Positions 17,079 to 27,203 are shown, numbered from the stretch's first letter. The stretch is DNA of 64,000 nt from Allobosea caraganae (GCF_003351345.1 NZ_QQTO01000001.1:186001-250000); one strand, 5' to 3'. Notes: generated by a model from the letters alone, not told the origin. Program-made: numbers and translations.

Positions 17079-17564
17079 ATGGTCGCGGTCTCCGTCCGCC
17101 GCCTGCCGCATGGCGCCGACCTGCCGCTGCCGGCCTATGAGACGGAGGGCGCGGCCGGGATGGATTTGCGCGCTGCGCTACCGCCGGATGAGACTTGGGT
17201 GATCGCACCAGGCGGGCGCAAGCTCGTCCCGGCCGGCATCGCCCTGCAACTCCCCCTTGGCTACGAGGCGCAGGTGCGCCCGCGTTCCGGGCTGGCACTC
17301 CGGCACGGCGTTACGGTGCTGAATTCGCCGGGGACGGTGGATAGCGACTATCGCGGCGAGGTTTCGGTCGTGCTGGTCAATCTCGGCGCGGAGGATTTCA
17401 CGGTCGCGCGGGGAGACCGCATCGCGCAACTGGTCGTCGCCCCGGTCACGCGGGCCGTGCTGGTCGAGGCCGAAGCGCTGGACGAGACCGCGCGCGGCGC
17501 CGGCGGCTATGGCTCGACAGGCATCACCGGCGGCAAGGCGCTCGCGAACGGGGGCACCGCATGA
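17079..17564 (+). CDS. dut: Deoxyuridine 5'-triphosphate nucleotidohydrolase
   Basis: Trimeric dUTPase, 161 residues, hydrolysing dUTP to dUMP and pyrophosphate. All five motifs are visible: [40 protein letters not shown] and the C-terminal arm [10 protein letters not shown]. It is in operon with coaBC (four-base gap) and its stop overlaps the start of the downstream Rrf2 gene. Confidence 0.97.
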   Translation: MVAVSVRRLPHGADLPLPAYETEGAAGMDLRAALPPDETWVIAPGGRKLVPAGIALQLPLGYEAQVRPRSGLALRHGVTVLNSPGTVDSDYRGEVSVVLVNLGAEDFTVARGDRIAQLVVAPVTRAVLVEAEALDETARGAGGYGSTGITGGKALANGGTA

Positions 17565-18010
17565 TGATGCTGTCGCGCCGCGCCCTGCTCGCCATCGCCG
17601 CGGTCGTCGATATCGCGCTGCATGCGCGTCCCGCGCCGGTTGCGGCAAAGTTCCTGGCTGCCCGCCACGACCTGCCGCCGCGCCATCTCGAAACGATGTT
17701 GCAGGCTCTGGTGCGGGCGGGCATCCTCAAGGGCGTGCGCGGCCCGCGCGGCGGCTACGAGTTGGCCCGCGAGCGCCGCCGCATCACCGCCGGCGACATC
17801 GCGCGCGCCGCGATGCAGGCTGTGGGAGACGACACGGTGCCCCTGCCGCAATCGCGGCTGATCGACGACGTCGTTGGTCCCGCCCTGAAGAATGCCACCG
17901 ATGCCTATCTCGCCGAGCTCGACGGCATCACGGTCGAGGAGCTCTGCCGGCAGGCCGAGCGCAAGGCCGTCTTCGATACGATCGGCGTCAAGGCCGATTT
18001 CACGATCTAG
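17561..18010 (+). CDS. Rrf2 family transcriptional regulator
   Basis: A 149-residue winged-helix regulator beginning with the [17 protein letters not shown] helix, with the [19 protein letters not shown] recognition region and the [10 protein letters not shown] wing typical of Rrf2. It has a single cysteine (ELCRQ) and therefore cannot hold the three-cysteine iron-sulfur site of IscR; it resembles the cluster-free, CymR-like branch. It sits immediately upstream of a cysteine synthase gene, which makes sulfur-metabolism control plausible. Its ATG overlaps the dut stop (ATGA), so it is co-translated with coaBC-dut. Confidence 0.9.
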   Translation: MMMLSRRALLAIAAVVDIALHARPAPVAAKFLAARHDLPPRHLETMLQALVRAGILKGVRGPRGGYELARERRRITAGDIARAAMQAVGDDTVPLPQSRLIDDVVGPALKNATDAYLAELDGITVEELCRQAERKAVFDTIGVKADFTI

Positions 18011-18023
18011 ATCTGTAGTTATT

Positions 18024-18036
18024 TCGATTTAATCGA
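18024..18036. promoter_or_regulatory. Candidate operator in the rrf2-cysK gap
   Basis: TCGAT-TTA-ATCGA, a 5-bp dyad in a short AT-rich patch between the Rrf2 gene and cysK. The Rrf2 product or another sulfur regulator could bind here; this is position-based inference only. Confidence 0.35.
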
Positions 18037-18090
18037 CACTGCCTGTGAATTGCGCTAACCCTGACGCAACACTGAGCAAGGGAGGGCCCG

Positions 18091-19073
<983 letters not shown>

Positions 19074-19077
<4 letters not shown>

Positions 19078-19526
19078 GCGCAGCCGCGGTCCAGATCGTC
19101 CGGCTCGCTGACGCGCTGCCGGACGATTTCGCCGGGCTGAAGGACGAGGCGAGCGCCGAGGGCTACCGCTTCGTCGATACGCTGCAGGACGAGTGGCGCG
19201 ACGGCCGCTACCATGACGGCGACGAGCGCTTCGCGCTTTTCGCCGCCTATCGCGATGGCGAGCTGGCGGGTGTCGGCGCTGTGACGCCTGATCCTTACGA
19301 CCCGGCCGACGACCTCCTGCGCATCCGCCACGTCTATGTCCGCCCGCTTTGCCGGCGCGATGGCGTCGGGCGGCAATTGGGTGCCGCGCTGGTCCAGCAG
19401 GGGCTGGCGCTGGCGCCTAGGCTCTCGCTGAACGCGGCTGATTCAGGCGCGGCGGCCTTCTGGGAGAGCTTCGGCTTCCGGCCGGACAATGGCGGGACGC
19501 GGCGGAGCCATTTGCTGGAGCGCTGA
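19074..19526 (+). CDS. GNAT family N-acetyltransferase
   Basis: A 150-residue acyl-CoA-dependent acetyltransferase fold. The beta4 strand and pyrophosphate loop are [20 protein letters not shown], matching the R/Q-x-x-G-x-G/A pattern, followed by the [11 protein letters not shown] motif near the C-terminus. The GTG start at 19074 overlaps the cysK stop, so translation is probably coupled. The acceptor is unknown; the context hints at an amino-acid-related substrate. Confidence 0.85.
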
Positions 19527-19540
19527 GGGCGCTACCCTTC

Positions 19541-19703
19541 CCTTCCCCCCTTGCGGGGGGGAAGGTGGCAGCGCGAAGCGCTGACGGATGAGGGGTCGCG
19601 CGACGATTGCAGCAACGGCGGATGACATTCTCGGCATAGCGGAAAGAGTAGCGCGACCCCTCATCCGCCCCTGCGGGGTACCTTCTCCCGCAGGGGGAGA
19701 AGG
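19541..19703. repeat. Palindromic repeat family B, copy B2
   Basis: Reverse-oriented relative of the copy at 15571-15732. It shares GGCAGCGCGAAGCGCTGACG, GATGAGGGGTCGCGC and the central GACGATTGCAGC ... CTCGGCAT. Its left end carries its own small hairpin CCTTCCCCCC-TTGC-GGGGGGGAAGG and its right end the CCTTCTCCCGCAGGGGGAGAAGG hairpin, so both ends are self-complementary. It separates convergent genes. Confidence 0.85.
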
Positions 19704-19706
19704 ATA

Positions 19707-20573
19707 TCAGCGCCTTAAAACCAGCCGGTTGTTCCAGGGATCGGCCGCGATTGCCGTGTCACCATCATCGCTGCCGCCAACGGCCAGGAAACGTCCGCGC
19801 ATCGCCGCAAAAGCCTCGTCATCCCGCGCGACCAGCTCGAAGGCAGCCAGCCCAGCCTCGCCATCCTTGCGCACCGGAGCACCGCGGCTCTGCCAGACAT
19901 TGGCGCCGATATGGTGGTGGTAGCCGCCGCTGGCGAGGAAGCTGGCGCCGGGATAATGCACCATCAGGTCGAAGCCGAGCGCATCGCGATAGAACGCCTC
20001 GGCCTGGGCGGTGTCGCCGACGCGCAGGTGGATATGGCCCATGCGGGTGCCACTCGGCATGCCCAGATAGGGCCCGCCCTTCGCCTCCGAGATCAGCGCG
20101 TCGAGGTCGAGTCGCTCGGTCGCCATCGCGATGGCGCCGTCGCGGCGCGGCCATTCCGGGCGGCTGCGGTCACGGTAGACCTCGATGCCGTTGCCCTCGG
20201 GGTCGGAGAGGTAGATCGCCTCGCTGACGAGATGGTCGGAGGCGCCCTCCAGCCTGACGCCGCCCTTTGCGGCATGGGCCAGCCAGTTGGCGAGGTCGCC
20301 GCGCGAAGGCAGCAGGATCGCGACGTGGAACAGGCCGGCCTTCGAGCTCGGCGGTTGTGCGCCGGCCTCCAGCACCACCAGCGGCTCGCCATCGATGCCG
20401 AGCACCGCTTTGCCCGGCCCCTGCGAGAGGATTTTCAGCCCGATCGCGTCGCGATAGAAGGCGGTCAGCCCGGCAAGGTCGCGCACGCGCAGCGAGACGG
20501 CGCCGATATGGTAGGGCGCGTTATGCGCCTCGAGCTGCGCCGGCGAAGTACCCCTGTCCGAAACCGCGAGCAT
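19707..20573 (-). CDS. Two-domain VOC protein, CatE-like catechol 2,3-dioxygenase
   Basis: A 288-residue protein with two glyoxalase-fold repeats: the first around PYHIGAVSLRVRDLAGLTAFYRD cut at VRDL, the second around GHIHLRVGDTAQAEAFYRDALGF. Metal ligands are expected from the histidines in IGAVSL/FHVAILL and MGHIHL/GYHHHIGAN and the glutamate in GNGIEVYRD. The length and layout match the Bacillus YfiE/CatE group of extradiol dioxygenases. The ATG at 20573 has GGAGG upstream; the frame extends further without homology. Substrate specificity cannot be read from the sequence. Confidence 0.83.
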   Translation of the reverse strand: MLAVSDRGTSPAQLEAHNAPYHIGAVSLRVRDLAGLTAFYRDAIGLKILSQGPGKAVLGIDGEPLVVLEAGAQPPSSKAGLFHVAILLPSRGDLANWLAHAAKGGVRLEGASDHLVSEAIYLSDPEGNGIEVYRDRSRPEWPRRDGAIAMATERLDLDALISEAKGGPYLGMPSGTRMGHIHLRVGDTAQAEAFYRDALGFDLMVHYPGASFLASGGYHHHIGANVWQSRGAPVRKDGEAGLAAFELVARDDEAFAAMRGRFLAVGGSDDGDTAIAADPWNNRLVLRR

Positions 20574-20689
20574 GGCCGCCTCCGAATGATGTCGCGGCCT
20601 TGCGGCCGCCTTCCGGATTAGATGATCCCAATTGCGGCATTTGTCGCCCCAGCAGCCGGCAAGTTCCCGATTGCAGCCGTGCAATCGCA

Positions 20690-20737
20690 GAGCATGGCGC
20701 GAAAGAGTGGGAACCGGTTTTCGCGTAAGTCATGCTC
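20690..20737. repeat. Palindromic repeat family A, copy A4
   Basis: GAGCATG at the left end and CATGCTC at the right end flank GCGCGAAAGAGTGGGAACC and GGTTTTCGCG. It lies between the CatE-like and FAD oxidoreductase genes, both on the minus strand, and could end the transcript of the upstream one. Confidence 0.8.
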
Positions 20738-20745
20738 CCGCTTTT

Positions 20746-21987
20746 CTACGGGGGCCCGGGGTTCGGCCGGTCGATGGCGAAATGTGAGAACCACGGCGCT
20801 TCGGTGCCGCCGATCAGCGCGCCGATCAGGCGCGAGGCGAGATAGCTGAAGGTGATGCCGTTGCCGCCATAGCCGTAGGCCGCGAGCATGCGCGGCTGGC
20901 CGGGCACCCGGCCGATCAGCGGCAGGCCGTCGCCGGTCTGGCCGAAGGCGCCGGACCAGGCATGGCCGACAGTCGCCTGCGCGCCCGGCAGCAAAGCCGA
21001 AAGCTTGCCGAGCAGGGCCTGCGTCTTCTCCGGCCCGAGGCGCTCGCGCAGGTCGGGGTCGTCGTTGTCCTCGTCCTCGCCGCCGATGACGATGCGGCCA
21101 TCGCTCGTCGTGCGGCAGTAGACGTAGTCCTCCGAAGCTTCCCAGACGAGCGCGCGGCCGGGCCAGAGCGCCTGCGGCGGCTGCGGCAAGGTCGCGAGCG
21201 CCCAGCTCGAGGCGACGCGATGCAGGTCGCTCCTGACGCAATCGGGCATGACGTAGCCGGTTGCCAGCACGAGATGGTCGGCCGCGATGACATGGCCGCT
21301 GGCGAGCTCGACCATGGCGCTGCCGCCGGTGCCGTCGAAGGCCGTCGCCTCGTCGCGAATGAGCTGGGCGCCGCGCTGGGCCGCTTTGGCGAGCAGGGCA
21401 TGGCACAGGCTCAGCGGATCGGCCTCGCCCGAGCCCGGCGAGACGATGGCCGCCGCGCGGTCGAAGCCGAAGCGGCTCAGCAGCAGGTCGTGGCCTAGCA
21501 GCGTGCCCGGCAGGCCGGCGCGCTCGCGCAACGCCCACTCGTCGCGCAGCTCCGGTGGCCCGACATCCCCGGCCGCCAGATAGACCGTGTCGCGCGGGAA
21601 GAAGGCGCAGGGCAGGTCGAGCCGGATGATCAGCTCGCGCAGGCCCTCCACCGCCTTGAAGCTGCGCCGGTAGATATCGGCGGCGCGCTCGAAGCCGTAG
21701 AGCAGGGTCAGCTCGCGCAGCGGCCGGTCGATCTCCCATTGCAGCATGGCGGTGCTGGCGACCGTGCTGCCGAAGCCGGGGCGTTCGCGGTCGACGACGA
21801 CGACGCGCAGCTCGCGCGCGCTCAGGTGCTCGGCCAGCATCGCGCCGGTGATGCCGCCGCCGACGATGACGACATCGCAGCGCAGGTCGGCGGCGAGCGC
21901 CTCGCCCGGCGGCCGCGCCAGGCCGGACTGCCAGGGGCTCGCGCCGCTGCGCAGGTCGGCGTGGCGGGTCTCTTCGGGGTTCAGCAT
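20746..21987 (-). CDS. FAD-dependent amine/amino-acid oxidoreductase (DAO family)
   Basis: A 413-residue DadA/glycine-oxidase-type flavoprotein. The FAD-binding Rossmann motif is CDVVIVGGGITGAMLAEHLS around residues 37-56, and the C-terminal GYGGNGITFSYLASRLIG segment is the usual DAO end. The ATG at 21987 has a GAGGAG site that overlaps the stop of the upstream YihY gene, which ends at 21990, so the two are tightly linked. The reading frame stays open far upstream, but that part is only a shadow of yihY. Substrate unknown. Confidence 0.87.
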   Translation of the reverse strand: MLNPEETRHADLRSGASPWQSGLARPPGEALAADLRCDVVIVGGGITGAMLAEHLSARELRVVVVDRERPGFGSTVASTAMLQWEIDRPLRELTLLYGFERAADIYRRSFKAVEGLRELIIRLDLPCAFFPRDTVYLAAGDVGPPELRDEWALRERAGLPGTLLGHDLLLSRFGFDRAAAIVSPGSGEADPLSLCHALLAKAAQRGAQLIRDEATAFDGTGGSAMVELASGHVIAADHLVLATGYVMPDCVRSDLHRVASSWALATLPQPPQALWPGRALVWEASEDYVYCRTTSDGRIVIGGEDEDNDDPDLRERLGPEKTQALLGKLSALLPGAQATVGHAWSGAFGQTGDGLPLIGRVPGQPRMLAAYGYGGNGITFSYLASRLIGALIGGTEAPWFSHFAIDRPNPGPP

Positions 21988-21989
21988 GT

Positions 21990-23042
21990 CTACTCCTCGG
22001 CGATGGCCGGGCCGATCGTGTCCGCCATGGTGGCGCCGCGCCGGCCGAGCGGCTTCGGCCGGCCGATCGTGCTGTCGCGCGCCGTCTGGTGTTCGAGCTC
22101 GGCGTTGAATTCGGCGCCGGCGAGCACGATCCAGGCCGAGAGCCAGAGCCAGGTCATGAAGACGACGATCGTCGCGAGCGAACCATAAGTCGCGGTGTAG
22201 TTGCCGAGCGTGCCGACATACCAGGAGAAGGCGAAGGACGCGCCGGCCCAGAGCAGGGCGGCGGCGAGCGCCCCGGGCAGCACCCAGACGAAGCGCGCCA
22301 GCCGGCGGCTCGGGCCGATCCAGTACAGGCAGGCGATCGACAGCACCGCGACCACGAAGAAGGCCGGCCAGCGCACGAGGCTCAAAAGCCGCTGCAATTC
22401 CAGCTCGAAGGGGAAGAGCGCCGTGATCAGCGGCACGATGGCGATGACGATCAGCGCCGCCGCCAGCAGCACGACGCCGCTGAGCGTGGTCAGCAGGGAG
22501 ATGAGGTTCAGCCTGAGGAAGCTGCGCTTCTCGCGCTCGCGATAGATGATGTTGAGCGCATCGAACACGGCCTTCACCGCGGCGTTGGCGCTCCAGGCGG
22601 CGACGACGAGGCTGACGATGAAGGTCCAGGACAGGGTCGAGTTGGTCTGTGTCGCCAGCCGCATCGCCTGCTCGTGGATCAGGTCGCGGGCGGCTTGCGG
22701 GAAGACCGCGGTGAAATCGTCGAGCTGGTTGGCGATGGTCAGCGGGTCGGTGAAATAGCGGTAGATCGTGACGAAGAGCGAGAGCGCCGGCACCAGCGAG
22801 AGCAGGGTGAAGAACGCGACGGCGCCGGCGAGCGAACTCAGCCGGTTGTCGGCGACGTTGCCGGCAAAGCGCAGCACGACGTCCTTCCAGCCGAGCCAGG
22901 TCATGTCGAGCGGCGTGCGGGCGAAGCGGCCGCGCGCCGCCTCCCTGAACGGGCGCAGCAGCCGGCGCGAGGCCGCATCCCAGACATAGCCGAGCGCCAG
23001 ACCAGCGCCGGCCGCGCCTGCGATGCGTTTGAGCAAGGCCAT
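21990..23042 (-). CDS. YihY/BrkB (UPF0761) family membrane protein
   Basis: Integral membrane protein of 350 residues. After an N-terminal cytoplasmic part, about six hydrophobic segments follow, including AGAVAFFTLLSLVPALSLFV, WTFIVSLVVAAWSANAA and the VVFMTWLWLSAWIVLAGAEF signature near the C-terminus that marks the family. Once annotated as ribonuclease BN, it is now regarded as a membrane protein of unknown function, perhaps a transporter. GGAGA precedes the ATG at 23042. It is directly followed by the FAD oxidoreductase gene. Confidence 0.9.
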   Translation of the reverse strand: MALLKRIAGAAGAGLALGYVWDAASRRLLRPFREAARGRFARTPLDMTWLGWKDVVLRFAGNVADNRLSSLAGAVAFFTLLSLVPALSLFVTIYRYFTDPLTIANQLDDFTAVFPQAARDLIHEQAMRLATQTNSTLSWTFIVSLVVAAWSANAAVKAVFDALNIIYREREKRSFLRLNLISLLTTLSGVVLLAAALIVIAIVPLITALFPFELELQRLLSLVRWPAFFVVAVLSIACLYWIGPSRRLARFVWVLPGALAAALLWAGASFAFSWYVGTLGNYTATYGSLATIVVFMTWLWLSAWIVLAGAEFNAELEHQTARDSTIGRPKPLGRRGATMADTIGPAIAEE

Positions 23043-23280
23043 CGGAACGTCTCCGCCGCCGCGATTGCGGGCTGTGTCGCGGCATGCGCCGGTCTTTCGC
23101 TAACCGCGAGAGGGCGGGCTTTGTTCCGGCCGCGCCGGGGCGGAAGAGCCGGCTTATCCGTTTGTTAACCTTAACGCTTTCTAACTATCGCGATGGATCG
23201 GCGCCGGAATAGCGCCGCAACGGGGCCAGCCACAGCGTCGCATTCGGCAGGGCCCGCGGTTCGAGTAGCGAGCAAACGCG

Positions 23281-23991
23281 ATGAGCAAGTCCCTGAAAGC
23301 CGGCCTGGCGAGCCTTCTCCTGCTGGCGAGCAGTGCGGCCTTTGCCGGCGACCTGCCGACGCGCAAGGGCATGCTGCCGCCGGCGCCCGTGCTGCCGGAA
23401 TTCTACTCCTGGACCGGATTTTATGCCGGCGGCCAGATCGGCTATTCCTGGGCTTCGGACAAGACCCGCTTCGTCGCGCTGAACGGCGCTCTCGCCGGCG
23501 TCGCCTTCGACTACAGCACCGACGGTGTCGTCGGCGGCGGCCATGCCGGCTTCAACTATCAACTCGGCGGCTTCGTCCTTGGCGTCGAGGGGGATCTCGA
23601 GGCTGTCGATGCCAAGGGTGGCTTCAACGATGCGCTCGGCATCGGCCGGGTCAGCCGCGACTGGCAGGCCTCGGTGCGCGGCCGCCTCGGCTTCGCGCTC
23701 GACCGCTTCATGATCTATGGCACCGGCGGGGCCGCCTTCACCGAGTTCAACTACCGGCTCTCGAACCCGGCGACGGGCCTGAGCGAAACCGTGCAGACCT
23801 CGCGCGGCGGCTGGACTGCCGGCGGCGGCCTCTCCTACGCCTTCACCGACCACCTGATCGGCGGCATCGAATACCGCTACACCGATTACGGCCGCTTCAG
23901 CCGCTTCGCGCGCAGCGCCTTTTTGGGCCTCGGCACCGAGCAGGAAAGCACGATGCACACGGTGCGGACGAGCATCAGCTACAAGTTCTGA
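23281..23991 (+). CDS. Outer membrane beta-barrel protein, Omp25/porin family
   Basis: A 236-residue secreted protein with a classical signal peptide (KAGLASLLLLASSAAFAGD, cleavage near residue 23) and an eight-strand OmpA-like barrel typical of Hyphomicrobiales Omp25/Omp31/RopB proteins: WTGFYAGGQIGYSW after the signal, alternating aromatic strands, and a terminal aromatic residue in SYKF. It anchors the envelope and is often abundant. The 238-base upstream gap includes an AT-rich GTTAACCTTAACG patch, the probable promoter. The function beyond structure is not evident. Confidence 0.9.
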   Translation: MSKSLKAGLASLLLLASSAAFAGDLPTRKGMLPPAPVLPEFYSWTGFYAGGQIGYSWASDKTRFVALNGALAGVAFDYSTDGVVGGGHAGFNYQLGGFVLGVEGDLEAVDAKGGFNDALGIGRVSRDWQASVRGRLGFALDRFMIYGTGGAAFTEFNYRLSNPATGLSETVQTSRGGWTAGGGLSYAFTDHLIGGIEYRYTDYGRFSRFARSAFLGLGTEQESTMHTVRTSISYKF

Positions 23992-24022
23992 AGACGCCCT
24001 CGACTTCCGAAGACGCCCCCGA

Positions 24023-24112
24023 CGTCATGCTCGGCCTTGTGCCGAGTGCCCACGTCTTGAACGTTCATCGCAAGCGGAGACGTGGATGTTCGCCACAAGG
24101 GCGACCATGACG
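24023..24112. repeat. Palindromic repeat family C, copy 2
   Basis: CGTCATGCTCGGCCTTGTGC at the left, CCACAAGGGCGACCATGACG at the right, with CACGTCTTGA and GAGACGTGGATG inside. It lies between convergent porin and recR genes. Confidence 0.82.
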
Positions 24113-24128
24113 GGGAGGCCTTTGGCTA

Positions 24129-24734
24129 TTAGAACCCCGTGCGCTGCCTGATCGCCGCCGCCAATGTCCCGTCGTCGAGATAATCGAGCTCGCCGCCGAC
24201 CGGCACGCCATGGGCGAGCTTGGTCACCTTCACCTGCAGATGCGTCAGCAGGTCGGTGATGAAATGCGCCGTGGTCTGGCCGTCGACCGTGGCGTTGAGC
24301 GCCAGGATGACCTCCGTCACCGCCGGGTCGGAGGCGCGCGCCACCAGCGCGTCCAGCGTCAGGTGCTCGGGCCGGACGCCATCCAGCGCCGAGAGCACGC
24401 CGCCGAGCACATGGTAGCGGCCGGAGACCGCGCCCGAGCGCTCCAGCGCCCAGAGATCGGAGACATCGGCGACGACCACGATCAGGCTGTCGTCGCGGCG
24501 GCCGTCGCGGCAGATCGAGCAGGGCTCGGAGGTGTCGATATTGCCGCAGGTCGTGCAGGTGACGATGCGCTCGCGCGCCGTCGCCATCGCGTCGGTGAGC
24601 GGGCCGAGCAGCTGCTCGCGCTTCTTGACCAGATGCAGCGCCGCCCGCCTGGCCGAGCGCGGACCTAAGCCCGGCAGCTTGGCCAAAAGCTGGATCAGCC
24701 GTTCGATCTCGGGGCCGGCAACGGCGCGGGACAT
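24129..24734 (-). CDS. recR: Recombination mediator RecR
   Basis: Acts with RecF and RecO to load RecA on gapped DNA; 201 residues. The N-terminal helix-hairpin-helix [20 protein letters not shown] is followed by the four-cysteine zinc finger [16 protein letters not shown] and the Toprim domain ([33 protein letters not shown]). It is the last gene of the conserved dnaX-ybaB-recR unit, 13 bases after ybaB. Confidence 0.97.
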   Translation of the reverse strand: MSRAVAGPEIERLIQLLAKLPGLGPRSARRAALHLVKKREQLLGPLTDAMATARERIVTCTTCGNIDTSEPCSICRDGRRDDSLIVVVADVSDLWALERSGAVSGRYHVLGGVLSALDGVRPEHLTLDALVARASDPAVTEVILALNATVDGQTTAHFITDLLTHLQVKVTKLAHGVPVGGELDYLDDGTLAAAIRQRTGF

Positions 24735-24747
24735 GCGGCGCTAAGGC

Positions 24748-25068
24748 TCAGAACAGCTTCATGCCGGGCGGGATCGGCAGGCCCTTGGTGATCTCGGCCA
24801 TGCGCTCCTGCATCACGCGCTCGGCGCGGGTGCGGGCGTCGGTCGAGGCCGCGACGATCAGGTCCTCGAGGATCTCGCGCTCGTCCGGCACCATCAGGGC
24901 AGGGTCGATCCTGACGCTCTTGATGGCGCCCTTGGCGGTCATCGTCACCGTGACCATGCCGCCGCCGGCAGCGCCCTCGACCTCGATCGTGTCGAGCTCG
25001 GCCTGAACGTCGGCCATCTTCTGCTGCATCTGCTGCGCCTGCTTCATCAGGCCCATCATGTCGCGCAT
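24748..25068 (-). CDS. ybaB: YbaB/EbfC nucleoid-associated protein
   Basis: Small dimeric DNA-binding protein of 106 residues. It has the family pattern MKQAQQMQQKMADVQAEL at the start, a GMVTVTMTAKGAIKSVRIDP centre and a PIPPGMKLF tail. The ATG at 25068 has GAGGGAAAA upstream. A longer frame from a GTG at 25122 would add residues encoded by the family A repeat just upstream and is rejected. Co-transcription with dnaX and recR is conserved. Confidence 0.95.
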   Translation of the reverse strand: MRDMMGLMKQAQQMQQKMADVQAELDTIEVEGAAGGGMVTVTMTAKGAIKSVRIDPALMVPDEREILEDLIVAASTDARTRAERVMQERMAEITKGLPIPPGMKLF

Positions 25069-25093
25069 GGCTTTTCCCTCGGTGCTATTTGCC

Positions 25094-25137
25094 CTTGTCC
25101 TGATCGGAAAACCGGTTCCCACTTTTCCGGGACAAGC
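25094..25137. repeat. Palindromic repeat family A, copy A5
   Basis: CTTGTCC and GGACAAG are the arms; GGAAAACCGGTTCCCACTTT is the core. The arms differ from those of the other copies but are still complementary. It sits in the short gap between dnaX and ybaB, inside a conserved operon. Confidence 0.8.
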
Positions 25138-25139
25138 AT

Positions 25140-27014
25140 TCAGAAATCGATGCCGTCGAAATCCGGCTCGCTATCGTCGAAGAGCGGTTCGGCATCGGGC
25201 AGGTATTCATCGTCGGGCGCATTTGCAGCGGTCGCATCGGCCGCGACCGCGCGGGGATCGCGGACATCGACGATGCGCGCGCCGGGAAAGCGCTCCAGCA
25301 CCGCCTTGACGGCAGGATGGGCGGCGGCATCGCTCTCGCGCTGGCCCTTCGCCGCCTCGGCCTGCTCGCGCAGGGTCGCGCCGCCCTCGGCATTGACGAC
25401 CGCGACGATCCAGGTCTGGTTGGTCCATTCCTTCAGCCGGCGCGACAGGTCGTTGGCGAGCGTGCGCGAGCCGTAGGAGGCGAGCGCGAACTCGATCCGG
25501 CCGGGCTCGAAGCGCACCGGACGGACGTCGCGCTCCAGCGCCAGCTTCAGCGTGATGTCGCGATGCTGCGAGGCGAGCGCGACGAGGTCTTCCAGCGTCG
25601 CGATCTGCGGCCCAGCCAGGGCGCGGGGCACTGCTGCGGGAACGGGATCAGGATTGGCGCTGGCCAGCACCGGCCGGGCCGCCAGCGCGGTATTGCCGCC
25701 ACCGGAGGGCGGGCGCGGGGCCGAGCCGCCATTGCCGTTGCCATTACCGCCGCCCAAGCCGGCGCCGTCGCGCAGCAGGCGCATCGCCTCGTCCGGCGTC
25801 GGCAGGTCGGCGGCATGGGCGAGGCGCACCAGCACCATCTCGGCTGCCATCACCGGCCTGTCGGCCTGCTTCACCTCGGCCATGCCGCGCAGCAGCATCT
25901 GCCAGGCGCGGGCAAGGACCCGCACCGAGAGCCGGCCGGCGAAATCGGCGCCGCGGGTGCGCTCGGCCTGGGAGAGGCCGTTATCCCTGGCGGCCTCCGG
26001 CACGAGCTTGAGCCGCGTCACCAGATGGGTGAACTCGGCGAGGTCGGTCAGGACCACGACCGGATCGGCGCCGGCATCGTATTGCGCGCGCAACTCGTTC
26101 AGGGCGGCGGCGATGTCGCCCTTCATCACCGCCTCGAACAGGTCGATGACGCGGGCGCGGTCGGCGAGGCCGAGCATCGAGCGCACGTCCTCGAGCGTGA
26201 TCTTGCCGGCGGCGTGGGCGATGGCCTGGTCGAGGATCGAGAGCGAATCGCGTACCGAGCCCTCGGCGGCACGCGCCACGGCGGCGAGCGCCTCCTCCTC
26301 GGCATCGACGCCCTCGGCGCGGCAGATGGTGCCGAGGTGGCCGACGAGCAGGCCGGCATCGACGCGGCGCAGGTCGAAGCGCTGGCAGCGCGAGAGCACC
26401 GTCACCGGCACCTTGCGGATCTCGGTGGTGGCGAAGATGAATTTCGCGTGCGGCGGCGGCTCTTCCAGCGTCTTCAGGAAGGCGTTGAACGCCGCCCCGG
26501 TCATCATGTGCACTTCGTCGACGATGTAGACCTTGTAGCGCGCCGAGACCGGGGCATAGCGCACGCCGTCGTTGATCTGGCGGATGTTGTCGACGCCGTT
26601 ATTGGAGGCGGCGTCGATCTCCATCACGTCGATATGGCGGCCCTCGATGATCTCGCGGCAATGCACGCCGAAATTCGTCAGGTCGGTGGTCGGGCCGCTG
26701 CTGCCGTCCGGCGTCTGGTAGTTCAGGGCGCGGGCGAGGATGCGGGCGGTGGTGGTCTTGCCGACGCCGCGCACGCCGGTCAGCATCCAGGCCTGCGGGA
26801 TGCGGTTGGCGGCGAAGGCGTTGGTGAGTGTGCGCACCATCGCGTCCTGGCCGATCAGGTCGCCGAAATGGGCCGGGCGGTATTTGCGGGCGAGGACGCG
26901 GTAGGCGGCGCCCGCCTGGGCTGGCGCAGCAGGTTGGGCCGGCGCAGGCGCGGGCGACAGGCCGGGAAAGCCTGGCTCGTCGGCTGGGGGCGCTGTCGTG
27001 GTCTCGTCGCTCAT
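25140..27014 (-). CDS. dnaX: DNA polymerase III subunits tau/gamma
   Basis: Clamp-loader ATPase of the replisome, 624 residues. The N-terminal AAA+ module starts after a proline-rich lead (YRVLARKYRPAHFGDLIGQD); Walker A is TGVRGVGKTT at 79-88, the DExx box IVDEVHMM and the sensor TVLSRCQRFDLRR. The usual zinc-binding cysteines of the family are mostly replaced here (SGPTTDLTNFGVHC keeps one), which is common in Alphaproteobacteria. The C-terminal tau region contains a glycine-rich linker. I saw no E. coli-like programmed frameshift A run. The stop lies beside a family A repeat. Confidence 0.96.
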   Translation of the reverse strand: MSDETTTAPPADEPGFPGLSPAPAPAQPAAPAQAGAAYRVLARKYRPAHFGDLIGQDAMVRTLTNAFAANRIPQAWMLTGVRGVGKTTTARILARALNYQTPDGSSGPTTDLTNFGVHCREIIEGRHIDVMEIDAASNNGVDNIRQINDGVRYAPVSARYKVYIVDEVHMMTGAAFNAFLKTLEEPPPHAKFIFATTEIRKVPVTVLSRCQRFDLRRVDAGLLVGHLGTICRAEGVDAEEEALAAVARAAEGSVRDSLSILDQAIAHAAGKITLEDVRSMLGLADRARVIDLFEAVMKGDIAAALNELRAQYDAGADPVVVLTDLAEFTHLVTRLKLVPEAARDNGLSQAERTRGADFAGRLSVRVLARAWQMLLRGMAEVKQADRPVMAAEMVLVRLAHAADLPTPDEAMRLLRDGAGLGGGNGNGNGGSAPRPPSGGGNTALAARPVLASANPDPVPAAVPRALAGPQIATLEDLVALASQHRDITLKLALERDVRPVRFEPGRIEFALASYGSRTLANDLSRRLKEWTNQTWIVAVVNAEGGATLREQAEAAKGQRESDAAAHPAVKAVLERFPGARIVDVRDPRAVAADATAANAPDDEYLPDAEPLFDDSEPDFDGIDF

Positions 27015-27103
27015 GGTTCTGGTTTGGCGGTTCGGCGCGCGAGGGTCAACGGCCGATCGCCGAAGTTGGTGGCGATACTGACACGTGGCGCGACCGCTAA
27101 GGT

Positions 27104-27197
27104 GGGAGGCTGGACGAAGACCCGTTCGGTCTCGTTACGGCTGCTTCCTTCCGGACCTGACCGGGTTGGCGAGTGAGACGTCCCTCGCCAACCTCCC
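27104..27197 (-). ncRNA. ffs: Signal recognition particle RNA, small bacterial type (4.5S-like)
   Basis: Read on the minus strand, the 5' end GGGAGGTTGG pairs with the 3' CCAGCCTCCC, and the apical domain has the diagnostic GGTCAGGTCCGGAAGGAAGC. This RNA binds Ffh and directs nascent membrane proteins to the translocon. It is about 94 nt. A promoter with good spacing lies right before its 5' end. It lies upstream of dnaX on the same strand, a location conserved in this group. Confidence 0.95.
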
Positions 27198-27203
27198 GGG
27201 CGC

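Noticed and set aside
20746..23085. A single 779-residue protein covering the FAD oxidoreductase and upstream sequence
   Set aside because: The part upstream of 21987 is an open shadow frame of yihY; codon-level homology and Shine-Dalgarno signals support two separate genes.
25140..27014. Programmed frameshift in dnaX to make gamma
   Set aside because: No slippery A run of the E. coli type was seen in the frame.
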